This document shows, one piece after another, positions 6,680 to 14,439 of a stretch of 14,896 nt of DNA. The notes below the pieces were generated by a model that was not told where the DNA came from, ran no database searches, and saw only the letters and a program-made list of their open reading frames with translations. The position numbers and the translations under genes were made by a program. The DNA comes from JBBCJM01 sp037190175 (lineage in GTDB: Bacteria > Pseudomonadota > Alphaproteobacteria > Rhodobacterales > Rhodobacteraceae). Positions within the stretch are counted from its first letter, which is position 1. Each line of letters begins with the position of its first letter. Location: the NCBI GenBank assembly GCA_037190175.1, contig JBBCJM010000136.1, positions 1 to 14,896 on the forward strand, given 5' to 3'.

Positions 6680-7708
6680 ATGACGATGCAGGCGACAGGC
6701 ATGGCGGCAGGCCGCGGCAACCTTCGCCGCAGGCTGCTGGGCGTGGCGGGCGCGGCGGCGGCGCTGGGGCTGGGGGCGGCGGCGCTGTGGGACGGGCTGT
6801 GGCCGGTGCCCGCCGCGCCGGCCTATGGCTATCACGCCGCCGCCGGGCAGACTTCCGCCCCGGCGCAGGCGCTGGCCGCCCGGCTGGGGGGGGAGGCCGC
6901 GGTGCTGGACCTGCGCGCAGGACCGGAGGACCGGGCGCTGGCCCGCGCCGTGGCCGCCGCCACGCCCGAGGGCCTGCGCCTGCTGGGCTGGCAGTCGCTG
7001 GGCACCCTGCCGATCCTGCGCCGCGACATCCACCCCGAGGAGGAGCTGCGCCTGATCGAGGCGCTGGAGAAGCACCTGCCCGCCGGCAGCCGGATCCTCG
7101 CCATGCCCGAAGTCTCGCGCCGGCTGGCGGGGGCGGTGCAGGCTGACCTGCCGCTGGCCGCGGCGGCCGAACCCCTGGTCCTGCCGCCGCCGTGGTCGGG
7201 CGCGGGGGCCGAGGTGGCGGCGCGCGAGGCCGGGCAATGGGGCGGGCCGGCGGCAGCGGGGGTGCAGGACCAGCCGCTGGCGGCCTTTCTCGACGCGCTG
7301 CTGGCCGAGGACGTGCACGGCGCGGCGCAGCTGCGGGTACTGGCCGGGGCGGGCGAGGCCTATGTTCTGGTGCATCTGGAGGACCTCTTCCTGCTGGGCC
7401 AGCTGCGCGAGGGGCGGATGGCCATGGCGCAGCGCAGCTTCACCGCCGCCAGCTTTTCCCACGACCTTGCGCGCGAGGCCCGCGCCTGGGGGCAGTCGAA
7501 CGGCCATGCCGCCTGGGCGGTGGACCGCGCCCCGGACGGCCGGCTGCGCGGCCACTACCTGACCGACCCGGCCGAGACCGCGACGCTGATCGCCCAGCTG
7601 CTGCCCTTCAACACCAGCCGGCTGGACATGGTGGCGGGGCTGCGGCTGGTCTGGCAGTCGGGCAACTACTGGCTCTACCGCATCGACGACATCGCGGCGG
7701 CGGAGTGA
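6680..7708 (+). CDS. haoB: HaoB-like hydroxylamine oxidation protein, membrane-anchored periplasmic
   Basis: This 342-residue protein starts with a basic patch (RRRLL) and one hydrophobic segment at ~19-36. It should therefore be anchored in the inner membrane with its bulk in the periplasm, or be cleaved as a signal peptide. It contains no cysteine at all, so it binds no c-type heme. The HaoB call rests on its position directly after haoA in the same direction, its size (known HaoB proteins are roughly this long) and general family features. Its biochemical function is not established in any organism I know of. The C-terminal half has readable features such as WGQSNGHAAWAVDR and a tryptophan/tyrosine-rich end (RLVWQSGNYWLYRID). 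GGGAGAG at 6668-6674 supports the start; in-frame ATGs at 6686 and 6701 are alternatives. It is separated from haoA by a strong hairpin and followed by a second one. Confidence 0.72.
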   Translation: MTMQATGMAAGRGNLRRRLLGVAGAAAALGLGAAALWDGLWPVPAAPAYGYHAAAGQTSAPAQALAARLGGEAAVLDLRAGPEDRALARAVAAATPEGLRLLGWQSLGTLPILRRDIHPEEELRLIEALEKHLPAGSRILAMPEVSRRLAGAVQADLPLAAAAEPLVLPPPWSGAGAEVAAREAGQWGGPAAAGVQDQPLAAFLDALLAEDVHGAAQLRVLAGAGEAYVLVHLEDLFLLGQLREGRMAMAQRSFTAASFSHDLAREARAWGQSNGHAAWAVDRAPDGRLRGHYLTDPAETATLIAQLLPFNTSRLDMVAGLRLVWQSGNYWLYRIDDIAAAE

Positions 7709-7716
7709 CCGCTTCC

Positions 7717-7750
7717 GCCCTGCCGGGCGTCATCGCGGGCCCGGCAGGGC
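7717..7750 (+). terminator. 12-bp perfect hairpin after haoB; probable end of the hao transcript
   Basis: The stem is GCCCTGCCGGGC at 7717-7728 with its exact complement at 7739-7750 and a 10-base loop. It begins eight bases after the haoB stop codon. There is no T run, so it could be a Rho-assisted or stabilising structure rather than a classical intrinsic terminator. Confidence 0.6.
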
Positions 7751-7791
7751 CGAGCAAGGGCCCGACCCCGGATCCATCGAAATCGCCCGAA

Positions 7792-7836
7792 CCGGCACCA
7801 TCGCCTCACGCGATTGTGCTAATCTCATGGTGCCGG
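7792..7836. promoter_or_regulatory. 10-bp inverted repeat bracketing a candidate promoter; possible MocR operator
   Basis: CCGGCACCAT at 7792-7801 is perfectly complementary to ATGGTGCCGG at 7827-7836, with a 25-base spacer. Between the arms lies TGCTAATCT, which reads as an extended -10 element (TAATCT at 7820-7825). The right arm touches the ribosome binding site of the regulator gene. Repeats around their own promoters are typical of MocR-family autoregulation. The alternative is an RNA hairpin that occludes the ribosome binding site. No good -35 element is visible. Confidence 0.4.
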
Positions 7837-7842
7837 AGGAGG
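7835..7842 (+). promoter_or_regulatory. Ribosome binding site choosing the MocR regulator start
   Basis: GGAGGAGG lies eight bases before the ATG at 7851. The earlier in-frame ATG at 7827 lies upstream of this site and overlaps the inverted repeat, so 7851 is preferred. Confidence 0.7.
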
Positions 7843-7850
7843 CCAGCGGA

Positions 7851-9332
7851 ATGCAAGTCGCCCTCAATATCGATTCGCAGAGCCAGCGCACCCTGCAGGA
7901 ACAGGTCTTCGACCAGATCCGCGAGATGATCATGTCGGGCCGGCTGAAGGTCGGCGATCCGATCCCGGGCTCGCGGGCGCTGGCCGACCAGCTGGGCGTC
8001 TCGCGCAATACCGTCACCATCGCCTACGACAAGCTGCTGGCCGAGGGCTATCTGGAGATCCGGCCCAACATCGGCACCTTCGTCGCCCCCGACCTGCCCG
8101 ACATGGCGCTGGGCTTCGCCCGCCCGCTGCCGCGGGGCCTGCCGCCGCCGGAACGCCCGCGCGCCACGATCCTGGACCGGCTGGCCGAGGCGGATTTCCC
8201 GGTGCAGGCGGTGCGCAACCCGGCCGCCGCCCGGCTGCATACCGACTTCTGGCTGGGCCGGGTGGATCCGCGGCTGTTCCCGGTGACCGACTGGCGGCGC
8301 ATCCTGGACGCCAAGCTGCGCCACGGGCTGGCCGCGATCTCGGAATACGGCGACGCCTCGGGCCTCGCGCCGCTGAAGCAGGCGATCGCCGACCATCTGG
8401 GCCCCGCCCGCGGCATCGCCTGCGGGCCGGATGAGGTGGTGATCACCGCCGGCTCGCAGGACGGGCTGATGCTGATCGCCCGCGCGGTGGCCGGGCATTC
8501 GCGCGCCTTCCTGCACGAGGATCCGGGCTATTCCGGCGCCATCCATCTGTTCGCCCGTTCGGGGATGGCCTGCCGCCCGGTGCCGGTGGACCGCGACGGG
8601 CTGGTGGTCGAGATGCTGCCCGAGGCCCGGGCGGCGATCCTCTACATCACCCCCTCGCACCAGTTCCCCACCGGCGCCACCCTGTCGCTGCCCCGCCGGC
8701 TGGCGCTGCTGGACTGGGCCGAGCGCACCGACAGCCTGATCATCGAGGACGACTACGACGGCGATTTCCGCCACGACGGCGCGCCCCTGACCGCGCTGCG
8801 GGGGATCGACCGCACGGGGCGGGTGCTCTACCTCGGCACCTTCTCGAAATCGCTGAGCCCGGCGCTGCGGCTGGGCTTCGTGGTGGCCAGTACCGCCGCC
8901 GCCACCGCGCTGGTGCGCTGGAAGCAATTGCTGTCCAACGGCCCGCCCTGGCACATGCAGGCCACGCTGGCCGAGTTCATGGAAAGCGGCGCCTTCCAGC
9001 GCCACCTGCGCCGGGTCCGCGCCACCACCCGCGCCCGCCGCGACGCGCTGATCGAGGCCTTGCAGGAGCATTTCCCGGGATCCGAGATCATCGGCCGCCG
9101 GGGCGGGATGCACCTGGCCTGGCGGCTGCCGGACGGCCGCGACGCCCGGCGGCTGCAGAAGCGGGCGCTGATGCGCGGGATCGGCATCTATACCGCCGAG
9201 GACGGCGGCGCGTGCCTCTCGCCCGGCAACGACCGCCACCGCGACCTGATGATGCTGGGCTATGCCGCGATCCCCGAGCCGCGGATCCGCGCCGCCATCG
9301 CCGCAGTCGCCGACCTCGCCCGGCAGGAGTAG
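7851..9332 (+). CDS. MocR/PdxR-family regulator (GntR winged helix fused to PLP-binding aminotransferase-like domain)
   Basis: The 493-residue protein has an N-terminal GntR-type winged helix (~10-75, with SRALADQLGVSRNTV and GYLEIRPNIGTFV). A linker leads to a fold-type I aminotransferase-like domain (~110-493). The PLP site is visible: the lysine expected to form the Schiff base is Lys333 in GTFSKSLSP, and the EDDYDGDF motif has Asp300-Asp303. MocR proteins bind PLP, often with an amino compound, and switch binding at their own and neighbouring promoters; they usually lack enzymatic turnover. The gene lies between haoB and ccmF. Only four bases separate its stop from ccmF, so it leads the heme and cytochrome-assembly unit. 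A role as a sensor for this locus is inferred. Hydroxylamine itself, which forms an oxime with PLP, is a candidate effector. A bona fide aminotransferase is less likely given the fused winged helix. Confidence 0.9.
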   Translation: MQVALNIDSQSQRTLQEQVFDQIREMIMSGRLKVGDPIPGSRALADQLGVSRNTVTIAYDKLLAEGYLEIRPNIGTFVAPDLPDMALGFARPLPRGLPPPERPRATILDRLAEADFPVQAVRNPAAARLHTDFWLGRVDPRLFPVTDWRRILDAKLRHGLAAISEYGDASGLAPLKQAIADHLGPARGIACGPDEVVITAGSQDGLMLIARAVAGHSRAFLHEDPGYSGAIHLFARSGMACRPVPVDRDGLVVEMLPEARAAILYITPSHQFPTGATLSLPRRLALLDWAERTDSLIIEDDYDGDFRHDGAPLTALRGIDRTGRVLYLGTFSKSLSPALRLGFVVASTAAATALVRWKQLLSNGPPWHMQATLAEFMESGAFQRHLRRVRATTRARRDALIEALQEHFPGSEIIGRRGGMHLAWRLPDGRDARRLQKRALMRGIGIYTAEDGGACLSPGNDRHRDLMMLGYAAIPEPRIRAAIAAVADLARQE

Positions 9333-9336
9333 CCCC

Positions 9337-11322
9337 ATGGACCTGCCGCTCGCCCATCTGGCCGATTTCGCGCTGGCGCTGGCGCTGGGGCTCAGCCTGC
9401 TGGCCGCCGGTCTGGCGATCCTCGCCGGGCGCAGCCACGACGCCGCCCGGCTGACCGCGGCGCGCAATGCGGTCTGGGCGGTGGGGCTGCTGGTCAGCTT
9501 CGCCTTCGCCGTGCTGATCCGGGCCTTCGTGCTGTCGGACTTCTCGCTGGCCTATGTGGCGCAGAACTCCAACCTCTCGCTGCCGCTGATCTTCCGCATC
9601 ACCGCGGCCTGGGGCGCGCATGAGGGCTCGCTGCTGATGTGGGCCTGGTTCCTGGCGGTGCTGTCGGCCGCGGCGGTGACGCTGCACTGGCGCGATCATC
9701 CGCTGTCGATGCCCTGGGTGATCGCCACGCTCTCGCTGGTGCAGAGCGGGTTCCTGGCGCTGGTGGTCTTGCTCTCGAACCCCTTCGCCACCCTCGCCCC
9801 GGTGCCGGAGGACGGGCGCGACCTGAACCCGCTGCTCCAGGACCTGGCGCTGGGGTTCCACCCGCCGATGCTCTACCTCGGCTATGTCGGCTTCACGATC
9901 CCCTTCGCCTTCGCCATCGCGGCGCTGATCCGCCGGCATGTGGGGGTGGAATGGGTCACCGCGGTGCGGCGCTGGACGCTGCTGTCCTGGCTGGCGCTGA
10001 CCACCGGGATCGTGTTCGGCGGCTACTGGGCCTATTACGAACTGGGCTGGGGCGGGTACTGGGCCTGGGATCCGGTCGAGAACGCCTCGCTGATGCCCTG
10101 GCTCACCGGCACCGCGCTGATGCATTCGATGATGGCGCAGGAAAGGCGGCACATGTTCCGGCTGTGGAACGTGTTCCTGGTGGTCTCCACCTTCATGCTG
10201 ACGCTCATGGGCGCTTTCCTCGTGCGCTCGGGCGTGCTGACCTCGGTGCATTCCTTCGCCGTCGATCCGGCCCGGGGGGCCTATATCCTGGCCTTCATGA
10301 CCCTGGCGCTGGTGGCGGGCTTCGGGCTGGTCATCTGGCGGGCCGAGGCGCTGGAATCCGAGGCCGAGGTCGAACACCCGTTGTCGCGCGAGGCCGGGCT
10401 TCTGGCCAACAACGTGGCGCTGCTGATCGCCACGCTGATCGTGATGATCGGCACGCTGTTCCCGCTGGGGGTCGAGGTGCTGACGGGCGAGCGGATCAGC
10501 GTGGCCGCGCCCTATTTCAACCGGGTGATGGTGCCGCTGTTCCTGGTGCTGCTGGTGCTGATGGCGCTGGGGCCGGCGGTGCCGTGGCGGGCGATGCCGG
10601 CGGCGCGGTTCTGGCGGCAGTTCCGGGTGCCGCTGGTGGCGGGCTTGGCCGGGCCGGCGCTGGGGCTCTGGCTGGGCGCGCGGGATGCCTTGACGCTGGG
10701 CGCGCTCTTCGCCGTGGGCTTCGCCGGGGCGGCGACCTTGGCCGACCTTTGGCGCAGCGTCGTGGCGCGGCGGCGCGTCTCGGGCTGGGGCGGGGCGCTC
10801 TGGGCCGCCGTAGCGCAGGGCCGGCGGCGCACCGGCGGGCTGATCGTGCATTTCGGCATCGTGGTGATGGCCGCCGGCATGATCGGCTCGGGCCTGTTCC
10901 AGCAGGCGCGCACGGTGCATCTGGCGCAGGGGCAGGCCACCCGGCTGGGCGACTTCACCCTGACCCTGCGGGGGATCGAGACGGTCGAGGGGCCCAACTG
11001 GGTCGGCCGGCAGGCGCGGTTCTCGGTCTCGCGCGACGGGCAGGTGGTGGGGATGATGGCGCCCGAGGTGCGGGCCTATCGCGTGCGCGAGATGACCACG
11101 ACCGAGATCGCCATCCGCTCGGAACTGGCCGGCGATCTCTACATCTTCTTCGGCGGCGAGCAGGACGGCGCCGTGACCGCGCAGATCTACTGGAACCCGC
11201 TGGTGCGCTGGGTGTGGTTCGGCTGGCTGGTGCTGGCCGGCGGCGCGCTTTTGTCGCTCAGCGAACCCCATGCCCTGCGCCGCCGATCCACCGCGACGCC
11301 AGAGGGAGTGCCCGCAGAATGA
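9337..11322 (+). CDS. ccmF: Cytochrome c heme-lyase core subunit CcmF
   Basis: This 661-residue polytopic inner-membrane protein, with about 14-15 hydrophobic segments, is the ligation core of System I. It accepts heme from holo-CcmE and attaches it to CXXCH sites. The WWD-type motif WGGYWAWDP is at 238-246. Histidines fall at 175 (GFHPPMLYLG), 263 (MHSMM), 305 (SVHSF) and 505 (VHFGIV), in line with the four functional histidines of E. coli CcmF (173, 261, 303 and 491 from memory). Length is normal for the family. The start at 9337 follows the regulator stop by four bases, with CAGGAG as ribosome binding site inside the regulator's last codons. An in-frame ATG at 9262 lies inside the regulator gene and is rejected. 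The end overlaps ccmG by ATGA. Adjacency to haoA suggests service to an eight-heme client. Whether a second ccmF exists elsewhere is unknown. Confidence 0.95.
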   Translation: MDLPLAHLADFALALALGLSLLAAGLAILAGRSHDAARLTAARNAVWAVGLLVSFAFAVLIRAFVLSDFSLAYVAQNSNLSLPLIFRITAAWGAHEGSLLMWAWFLAVLSAAAVTLHWRDHPLSMPWVIATLSLVQSGFLALVVLLSNPFATLAPVPEDGRDLNPLLQDLALGFHPPMLYLGYVGFTIPFAFAIAALIRRHVGVEWVTAVRRWTLLSWLALTTGIVFGGYWAYYELGWGGYWAWDPVENASLMPWLTGTALMHSMMAQERRHMFRLWNVFLVVSTFMLTLMGAFLVRSGVLTSVHSFAVDPARGAYILAFMTLALVAGFGLVIWRAEALESEAEVEHPLSREAGLLANNVALLIATLIVMIGTLFPLGVEVLTGERISVAAPYFNRVMVPLFLVLLVLMALGPAVPWRAMPAARFWRQFRVPLVAGLAGPALGLWLGARDALTLGALFAVGFAGAATLADLWRSVVARRRVSGWGGALWAAVAQGRRRTGGLIVHFGIVVMAAGMIGSGLFQQARTVHLAQGQATRLGDFTLTLRGIETVEGPNWVGRQARFSVSRDGQVVGMMAPEVRAYRVREMTTTEIAIRSELAGDLYIFFGGEQDGAVTAQIYWNPLVRWVWFGWLVLAGGALLSLSEPHALRRRSTATPEGVPAE

Positions 11323-11876
11323 CCGATGCCGCCCTCACCCCGCCCAGGCGCCGCTGGCGCGGCTGGCTGACCCTGGCGCTGGGAACGCTGGTCATGCTCC
11401 TCGGGCTCGGGCTGACCCGCGACCCCTCCAACGTGCCCTCCGCGCTGATCGGCCAGCCGATGCCGGCCTTCGACCTCGCGGTGCTGGAGGGCGAGGGGCG
11501 GCTGGTCTCGGCCGAGGCCGCGGGCCGCCCGCTGATCCTGAACTTCTGGGCCTCGTGGTGCACCTCCTGCCGGCAGGAACACCCGGTGCTGCTGTCGCTG
11601 GGCCTGCGGGCGCGGGCGACGGGCGACTTTGCCATCGCCGGGATCAACTCGCGCGACACGGCCCCCCACGCGATGCGGTTCCTGGACCGCGAGGGGCAGT
11701 TTCCCTATGTCTCCGGCTTCGACCCGCGGGGGCGGACGGGGATCGACTATGGCGTCTACGGGATGCCCGAGACCTTCTTCATCGACGCCGAGGGCGTGGT
11801 GCAGGGACGCCATCCCGGGCCGCTGACCCCGCGGGTGCTGGCGGAATACCTGCCGAAGATCGGGGTCGCGCCATGA
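11319..11876 (+). CDS. ccmG: Membrane-anchored thioredoxin-like protein CcmG/DsbE
   Basis: The 185-residue protein has a basic N terminus, one transmembrane anchor at ~15-32 and a periplasmic thioredoxin-like domain. The active site WASWCTSC has Cys81 and Cys84. The family motif GVYGMPETFFID, with its cis-proline, is present. CcmG takes electrons from CcdA or DsbD and keeps apocytochrome c CXXCH cysteines reduced, acting with CcmH, before heme ligation. The ATG overlaps the ccmF stop and the gene's own stop overlaps the ccmH ATG, so translation should be coupled. In Rhodobacter the equivalent gene is called helX. No ccdA or dsbD is in the window, so reductant must come from a transporter encoded elsewhere. 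Confidence 0.95.
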   Translation: MTDAALTPPRRRWRGWLTLALGTLVMLLGLGLTRDPSNVPSALIGQPMPAFDLAVLEGEGRLVSAEAAGRPLILNFWASWCTSCRQEHPVLLSLGLRARATGDFAIAGINSRDTAPHAMRFLDREGQFPYVSGFDPRGRTGIDYGVYGMPETFFIDAEGVVQGRHPGPLTPRVLAEYLPKIGVAP

Positions 11877-12295
11877 TCCGGCTGGCGGTCCTTCTGTGGA
11901 TCCTCGCCTGGCCCGCCGCGGCGCAGCTGGTGCAGGAGGCGCCGGAGGAGGCCCGGGTGCGCGCGCTGGCCGCCACCCTGCGCTGCCCGGTCTGCCAGAG
12001 CGAGAGCATCCTGGAATCCCAGGCCGCCACCGCGCGCGAGATGATGGTCCTGCTGCGCGAGCAGATGGCCGAGGGGGCGAGCGACGCCGAGATCGTGGAT
12101 TTCTTCCGCAGCCGCTACGGCGATTTCGTCACCCTCGCGCCGCCGCCCACCGCCGCGGGCCGGGCGATCTGGGCCTTGCCGCCGGTGCTGCTGCTGGCGG
12201 GCGGGCTGATCTGGGCGCGGTCCGTCCGGCCCCGGCGCGCCCTGCCGGAGGCCCGGCCGCTGGACGAGGCGCGTTTGCGGGAGATGCAGCCATGA
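11873..12295 (+). CDS. ccmH: Cytochrome c maturation protein CcmH (apocytochrome thiol reductase)
   Basis: The 140-residue protein has a signal peptide or N-terminal segment ending near AAAQ (residues 15-18). A three-helix periplasmic domain carries the signature LRCPVCQ (Cys38 and Cys41) and the FFRSRYGDFV stretch. One C-terminal transmembrane helix lies at ~99-116, with a basic cytoplasmic tail. This is the short form equal to the N-terminal half of E. coli CcmH; the C-terminal half is encoded separately as CcmI in the next gene, as in most alphaproteobacteria. CcmH works with CcmG to reduce or resolve disulfides at the CXXCH sites and sits in the CcmF-CcmH-CcmI ligase complex. It overlaps both neighbours by ATGA. 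Confidence 0.95.
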   Translation: MIRLAVLLWILAWPAAAQLVQEAPEEARVRALAATLRCPVCQSESILESQAATAREMMVLLREQMAEGASDAEIVDFFRSRYGDFVTLAPPPTAAGRAIWALPPVLLLAGGLIWARSVRPRRALPEARPLDEARLREMQP

Positions 12296-13185
12296 CCCTG
12301 GCCCTCGCCCTGCTGGTCCCCGCCCTGCTGCTGGTCGGCTGGCCGCTGGTCCGCGTCCGCCAGGCCCCGCTGGGCCGCGGGCTGGAGGACGATACGCCCG
12401 TCCACCGCTGGCAGGCCGAACGCGCCCGGCTGGTCGGCCAGCTGCGCGACAACGACCTGGCGCTGGCCGAGGGGCGGATCGACGCCGCGGTGCATCAGGA
12501 AACCGCCGCCCGGCTGGGCGCCGAGGCCGAGGCCGCCGTCGCCGCCCTGCGCGGCGCCCGCGCCGAACTGGCCGGCGAGGGGATGCGCCCCCGCACCCGC
12601 CCGCACCCGTTGGCGCTGGCGGCCTCGGCCGCCGCGGTGGCGGCGGTGGCCTTCGGCGCCGCGCAGGTCTCGCGCTGGCAGGACATCGACCTGACAGGCA
12701 GCCCGCACGCCGATGGCACCATCCCGCTGGACATCGCCGGGGCGATGCCGGAGGGCGCGCCGGACATCGGCGCCATGGTGGCGGGGCTGGAGGCGCGGGT
12801 GGCCGAGGGCGGCGCCTCGGCCGAGGAGATCAAGATGCTCCTGCGCAGCTATGACACCCTGGGCCGGATGCAGGACGCGCGCGAGGTGCTGCGCGCCGCG
12901 CTGGATCGCTTCCCCGACGACCCGGATTTCCAGATCGGCTACCTGCGCGCCGCGGTCGCCGAACCCACCGAAGCCGACACCGCCCGCGCCCTGCCGGTGG
13001 CCGACCGGCTGATCGCCGCGATGCCCGACCTGCTGGAAGCGCGCTGGTATCGCAGCCTGATCCTGTTGCGCACCGACCGGCGCGACGAGGCGCGGGTGGA
13101 GCTGATGTGGATGGCGCCGCACCTGCCGCCGGGCAGCCCGGCGGGCCAGGCGGTGGCGGAGCTGCTGGCCGAACTGGCCGACTGA
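12292..13185 (+). CDS. ccmI: Apocytochrome c chaperone CcmI
   Basis: The 297-residue protein starts with a transmembrane helix at ~2-18. A charged cytoplasmic loop follows with HRWQAERARLVGQLRDNDLALAEGRI and coiled-coil character, then a second transmembrane helix at ~105-124. The periplasmic domain has TPR-like helical pairs (MLLRSYDTLGRMQDAREVL, then the ARALPVADRLIAAMPDLLEARW region). This topology is that of CcmI/CycH, which captures the C-terminal helix of apocytochromes and hands them to CcmF-CcmH. It is shorter than the roughly 400-residue CcmI I remember for Rhodobacter capsulatus, mainly at the C terminus. This might reflect adaptation to a special client such as HaoA, but that is speculative. 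The ATG overlaps the ccmH stop; hemA follows after 12 bases. Confidence 0.85.
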   Translation: MTLALALLVPALLLVGWPLVRVRQAPLGRGLEDDTPVHRWQAERARLVGQLRDNDLALAEGRIDAAVHQETAARLGAEAEAAVAALRGARAELAGEGMRPRTRPHPLALAASAAAVAAVAFGAAQVSRWQDIDLTGSPHADGTIPLDIAGAMPEGAPDIGAMVAGLEARVAEGGASAEEIKMLLRSYDTLGRMQDAREVLRAALDRFPDDPDFQIGYLRAAVAEPTEADTARALPVADRLIAAMPDLLEARWYRSLILLRTDRRDEARVELMWMAPHLPPGSPAGQAVAELLAELAD

Positions 13186-13197
13186 GAGGGGGGAGCC

Positions 13198-14439
13198 ATG
13201 GACGGCCGCTTCAAGACCGACGACCGGCCCGACTACGCCGCGCTGATGAATGCCCGGCTGGACGGGCTGCGCAGCGAAGGGCGCTACCGGGTGTTCATCG
13301 AGCACGAGCGCCGGGCGGGCGAATTCCCCCGCTCGGTGATGCGCACGCCCGAGGGGCCGCGCGAGGTGATCGTCTGGTGTTCGAACGACTATCTGGGCAT
13401 GGGCCAGCATCCCGCGGTGCTGGCGGCGATGAAGGCGGCGGTGGACCGGCTGGGCGCGGGCGCGGGGGGCACGCGCAACATCTCGGGCACCCACGGGCCG
13501 GTGGCGGCCCTGGAGCGCGAACTGGCCGGGCTGCACGGCAAGGCGGCGGCGCTGGTCTTCGGCTGCGGCTGGCTCGCCAACCACGCCACGCTCTCGGCCC
13601 TGGGCCAGATCCTGCCCGACTGCGTGATCCTGTCGGACGAGAAGAACCACGCCAGCATGATCGAGGGCATCCGCGCCGCCCGCTGCGACAGGCTGATCTT
13701 CCGCCACAACGACCTGCGCCATCTGGAGGAGCTGCTGGCGGGCCTGCCGCGCGGGCGCTGCAAGGTGATCGCCTGCGAGAGCGTCTATTCGATGGACGGC
13801 GATGTGGCGCCCTTGGCCGGGATCGTGGATCTGGCGCAACGGCACGGCGCGCTGACCTATCTGGACGAGGTGCACGCGGTGGGCATGTACGGCCCCACCG
13901 GCGCCGGGATCGCCGAGGCGCAGGGGCTGGCGGGGCGGATCGACATCCTGCAGGGCACGCTGGCCAAGGCCTTCGGGGTGATCGGCGGCTATATCGCGGC
14001 CTCGGCCGAGATCGTGGACGCGGTGCGCAGCCACGGCAACGGCTTCATCTTCACCACCGCGGTGCCGCCGGCGGTGGCGGCGGGCGCGCTGGCCTCGGTG
14101 CGCCACCTGCGGGCCTCACAGGCCGAACGCGCGGCGCTGGCCGAACGCGCCGCCCGGCTGCGGGGGATGCTGGACCGCCAGCGGATCCCGCATCTGGCGA
14201 ACCCCAGCCACATCGTGCCGGTGATGGTGCGCGACGCGGCGCGGGCCAAGGCGCTGTCGGACCTGCTGCTGGAGCGCCATGGCGCCTATGTCCAGCCGAT
14301 CAACTATCCTACCGTGCCGCGGGGGTCCGAGCGGCTGCGGATCACCGCCACGCCCCTGCACGACGACGCGATGATGGACCGGCTGGTCGAAGGGCTGGAC
14401 GCCTGCTGGCAGGCGCTGCAACTGCCGAGGACGCGATGA
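13198..14439 (+). CDS. hemA: 5-aminolevulinate synthase (ALAS)
   Basis: This 413-residue PLP enzyme condenses glycine and succinyl-CoA to 5-aminolevulinate, the first committed step of heme synthesis by the C4 pathway. It aligns by eye along its whole length with the Rhodobacter HemA that I remember. Shared blocks are NDYLGMGQHP, GAGGTRNISGTH, NHASMIEGI, ESVYSMDGD, LDEVHAVGMYGP and VQPINYPTVPRGSERLR. The PLP lysine is Lys257 in GTLAKAFG; Asp223 and His226 form the DEVH site. All sit nine residues later than in R. capsulatus (Lys248), owing to a longer N terminus. ALAS is distinguished from the related KBL and BioF enzymes by these blocks. GAGGGGGGAG before the ATG is its ribosome binding site. 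It lies inside the ccm operon, between ccmI and ccmE. It is likely a second ALAS gene serving this locus, since a housekeeping hemA normally lies elsewhere; that paralogy is inferred. Confidence 0.93.
   Translation: MDGRFKTDDRPDYAALMNARLDGLRSEGRYRVFIEHERRAGEFPRSVMRTPEGPREVIVWCSNDYLGMGQHPAVLAAMKAAVDRLGAGAGGTRNISGTHGPVAALERELAGLHGKAAALVFGCGWLANHATLSALGQILPDCVILSDEKNHASMIEGIRAARCDRLIFRHNDLRHLEELLAGLPRGRCKVIACESVYSMDGDVAPLAGIVDLAQRHGALTYLDEVHAVGMYGPTGAGIAEAQGLAGRIDILQGTLAKAFGVIGGYIAASAEIVDAVRSHGNGFIFTTAVPPAVAAGALASVRHLRASQAERAALAERAARLRGMLDRQRIPHLANPSHIVPVMVRDAARAKALSDLLLERHGAYVQPINYPTVPRGSERLRITATPLHDDAMMDRLVEGLDACWQALQLPRTR

Noticed and set aside
9088..11271. Long minus-strand open frame of 727 codons opposite ccmF
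   Set aside because: Low-complexity His/Gln/Arg/Gly-rich translation typical of antisense frames in GC-rich genes. The plus strand encodes a complete CcmF with all key residues.
12115..14106. Minus-strand open frame of 663 codons opposite ccmI and hemA
   Set aside because: Same antisense artefact in GC-rich coding DNA; the plus-strand genes are unambiguous.
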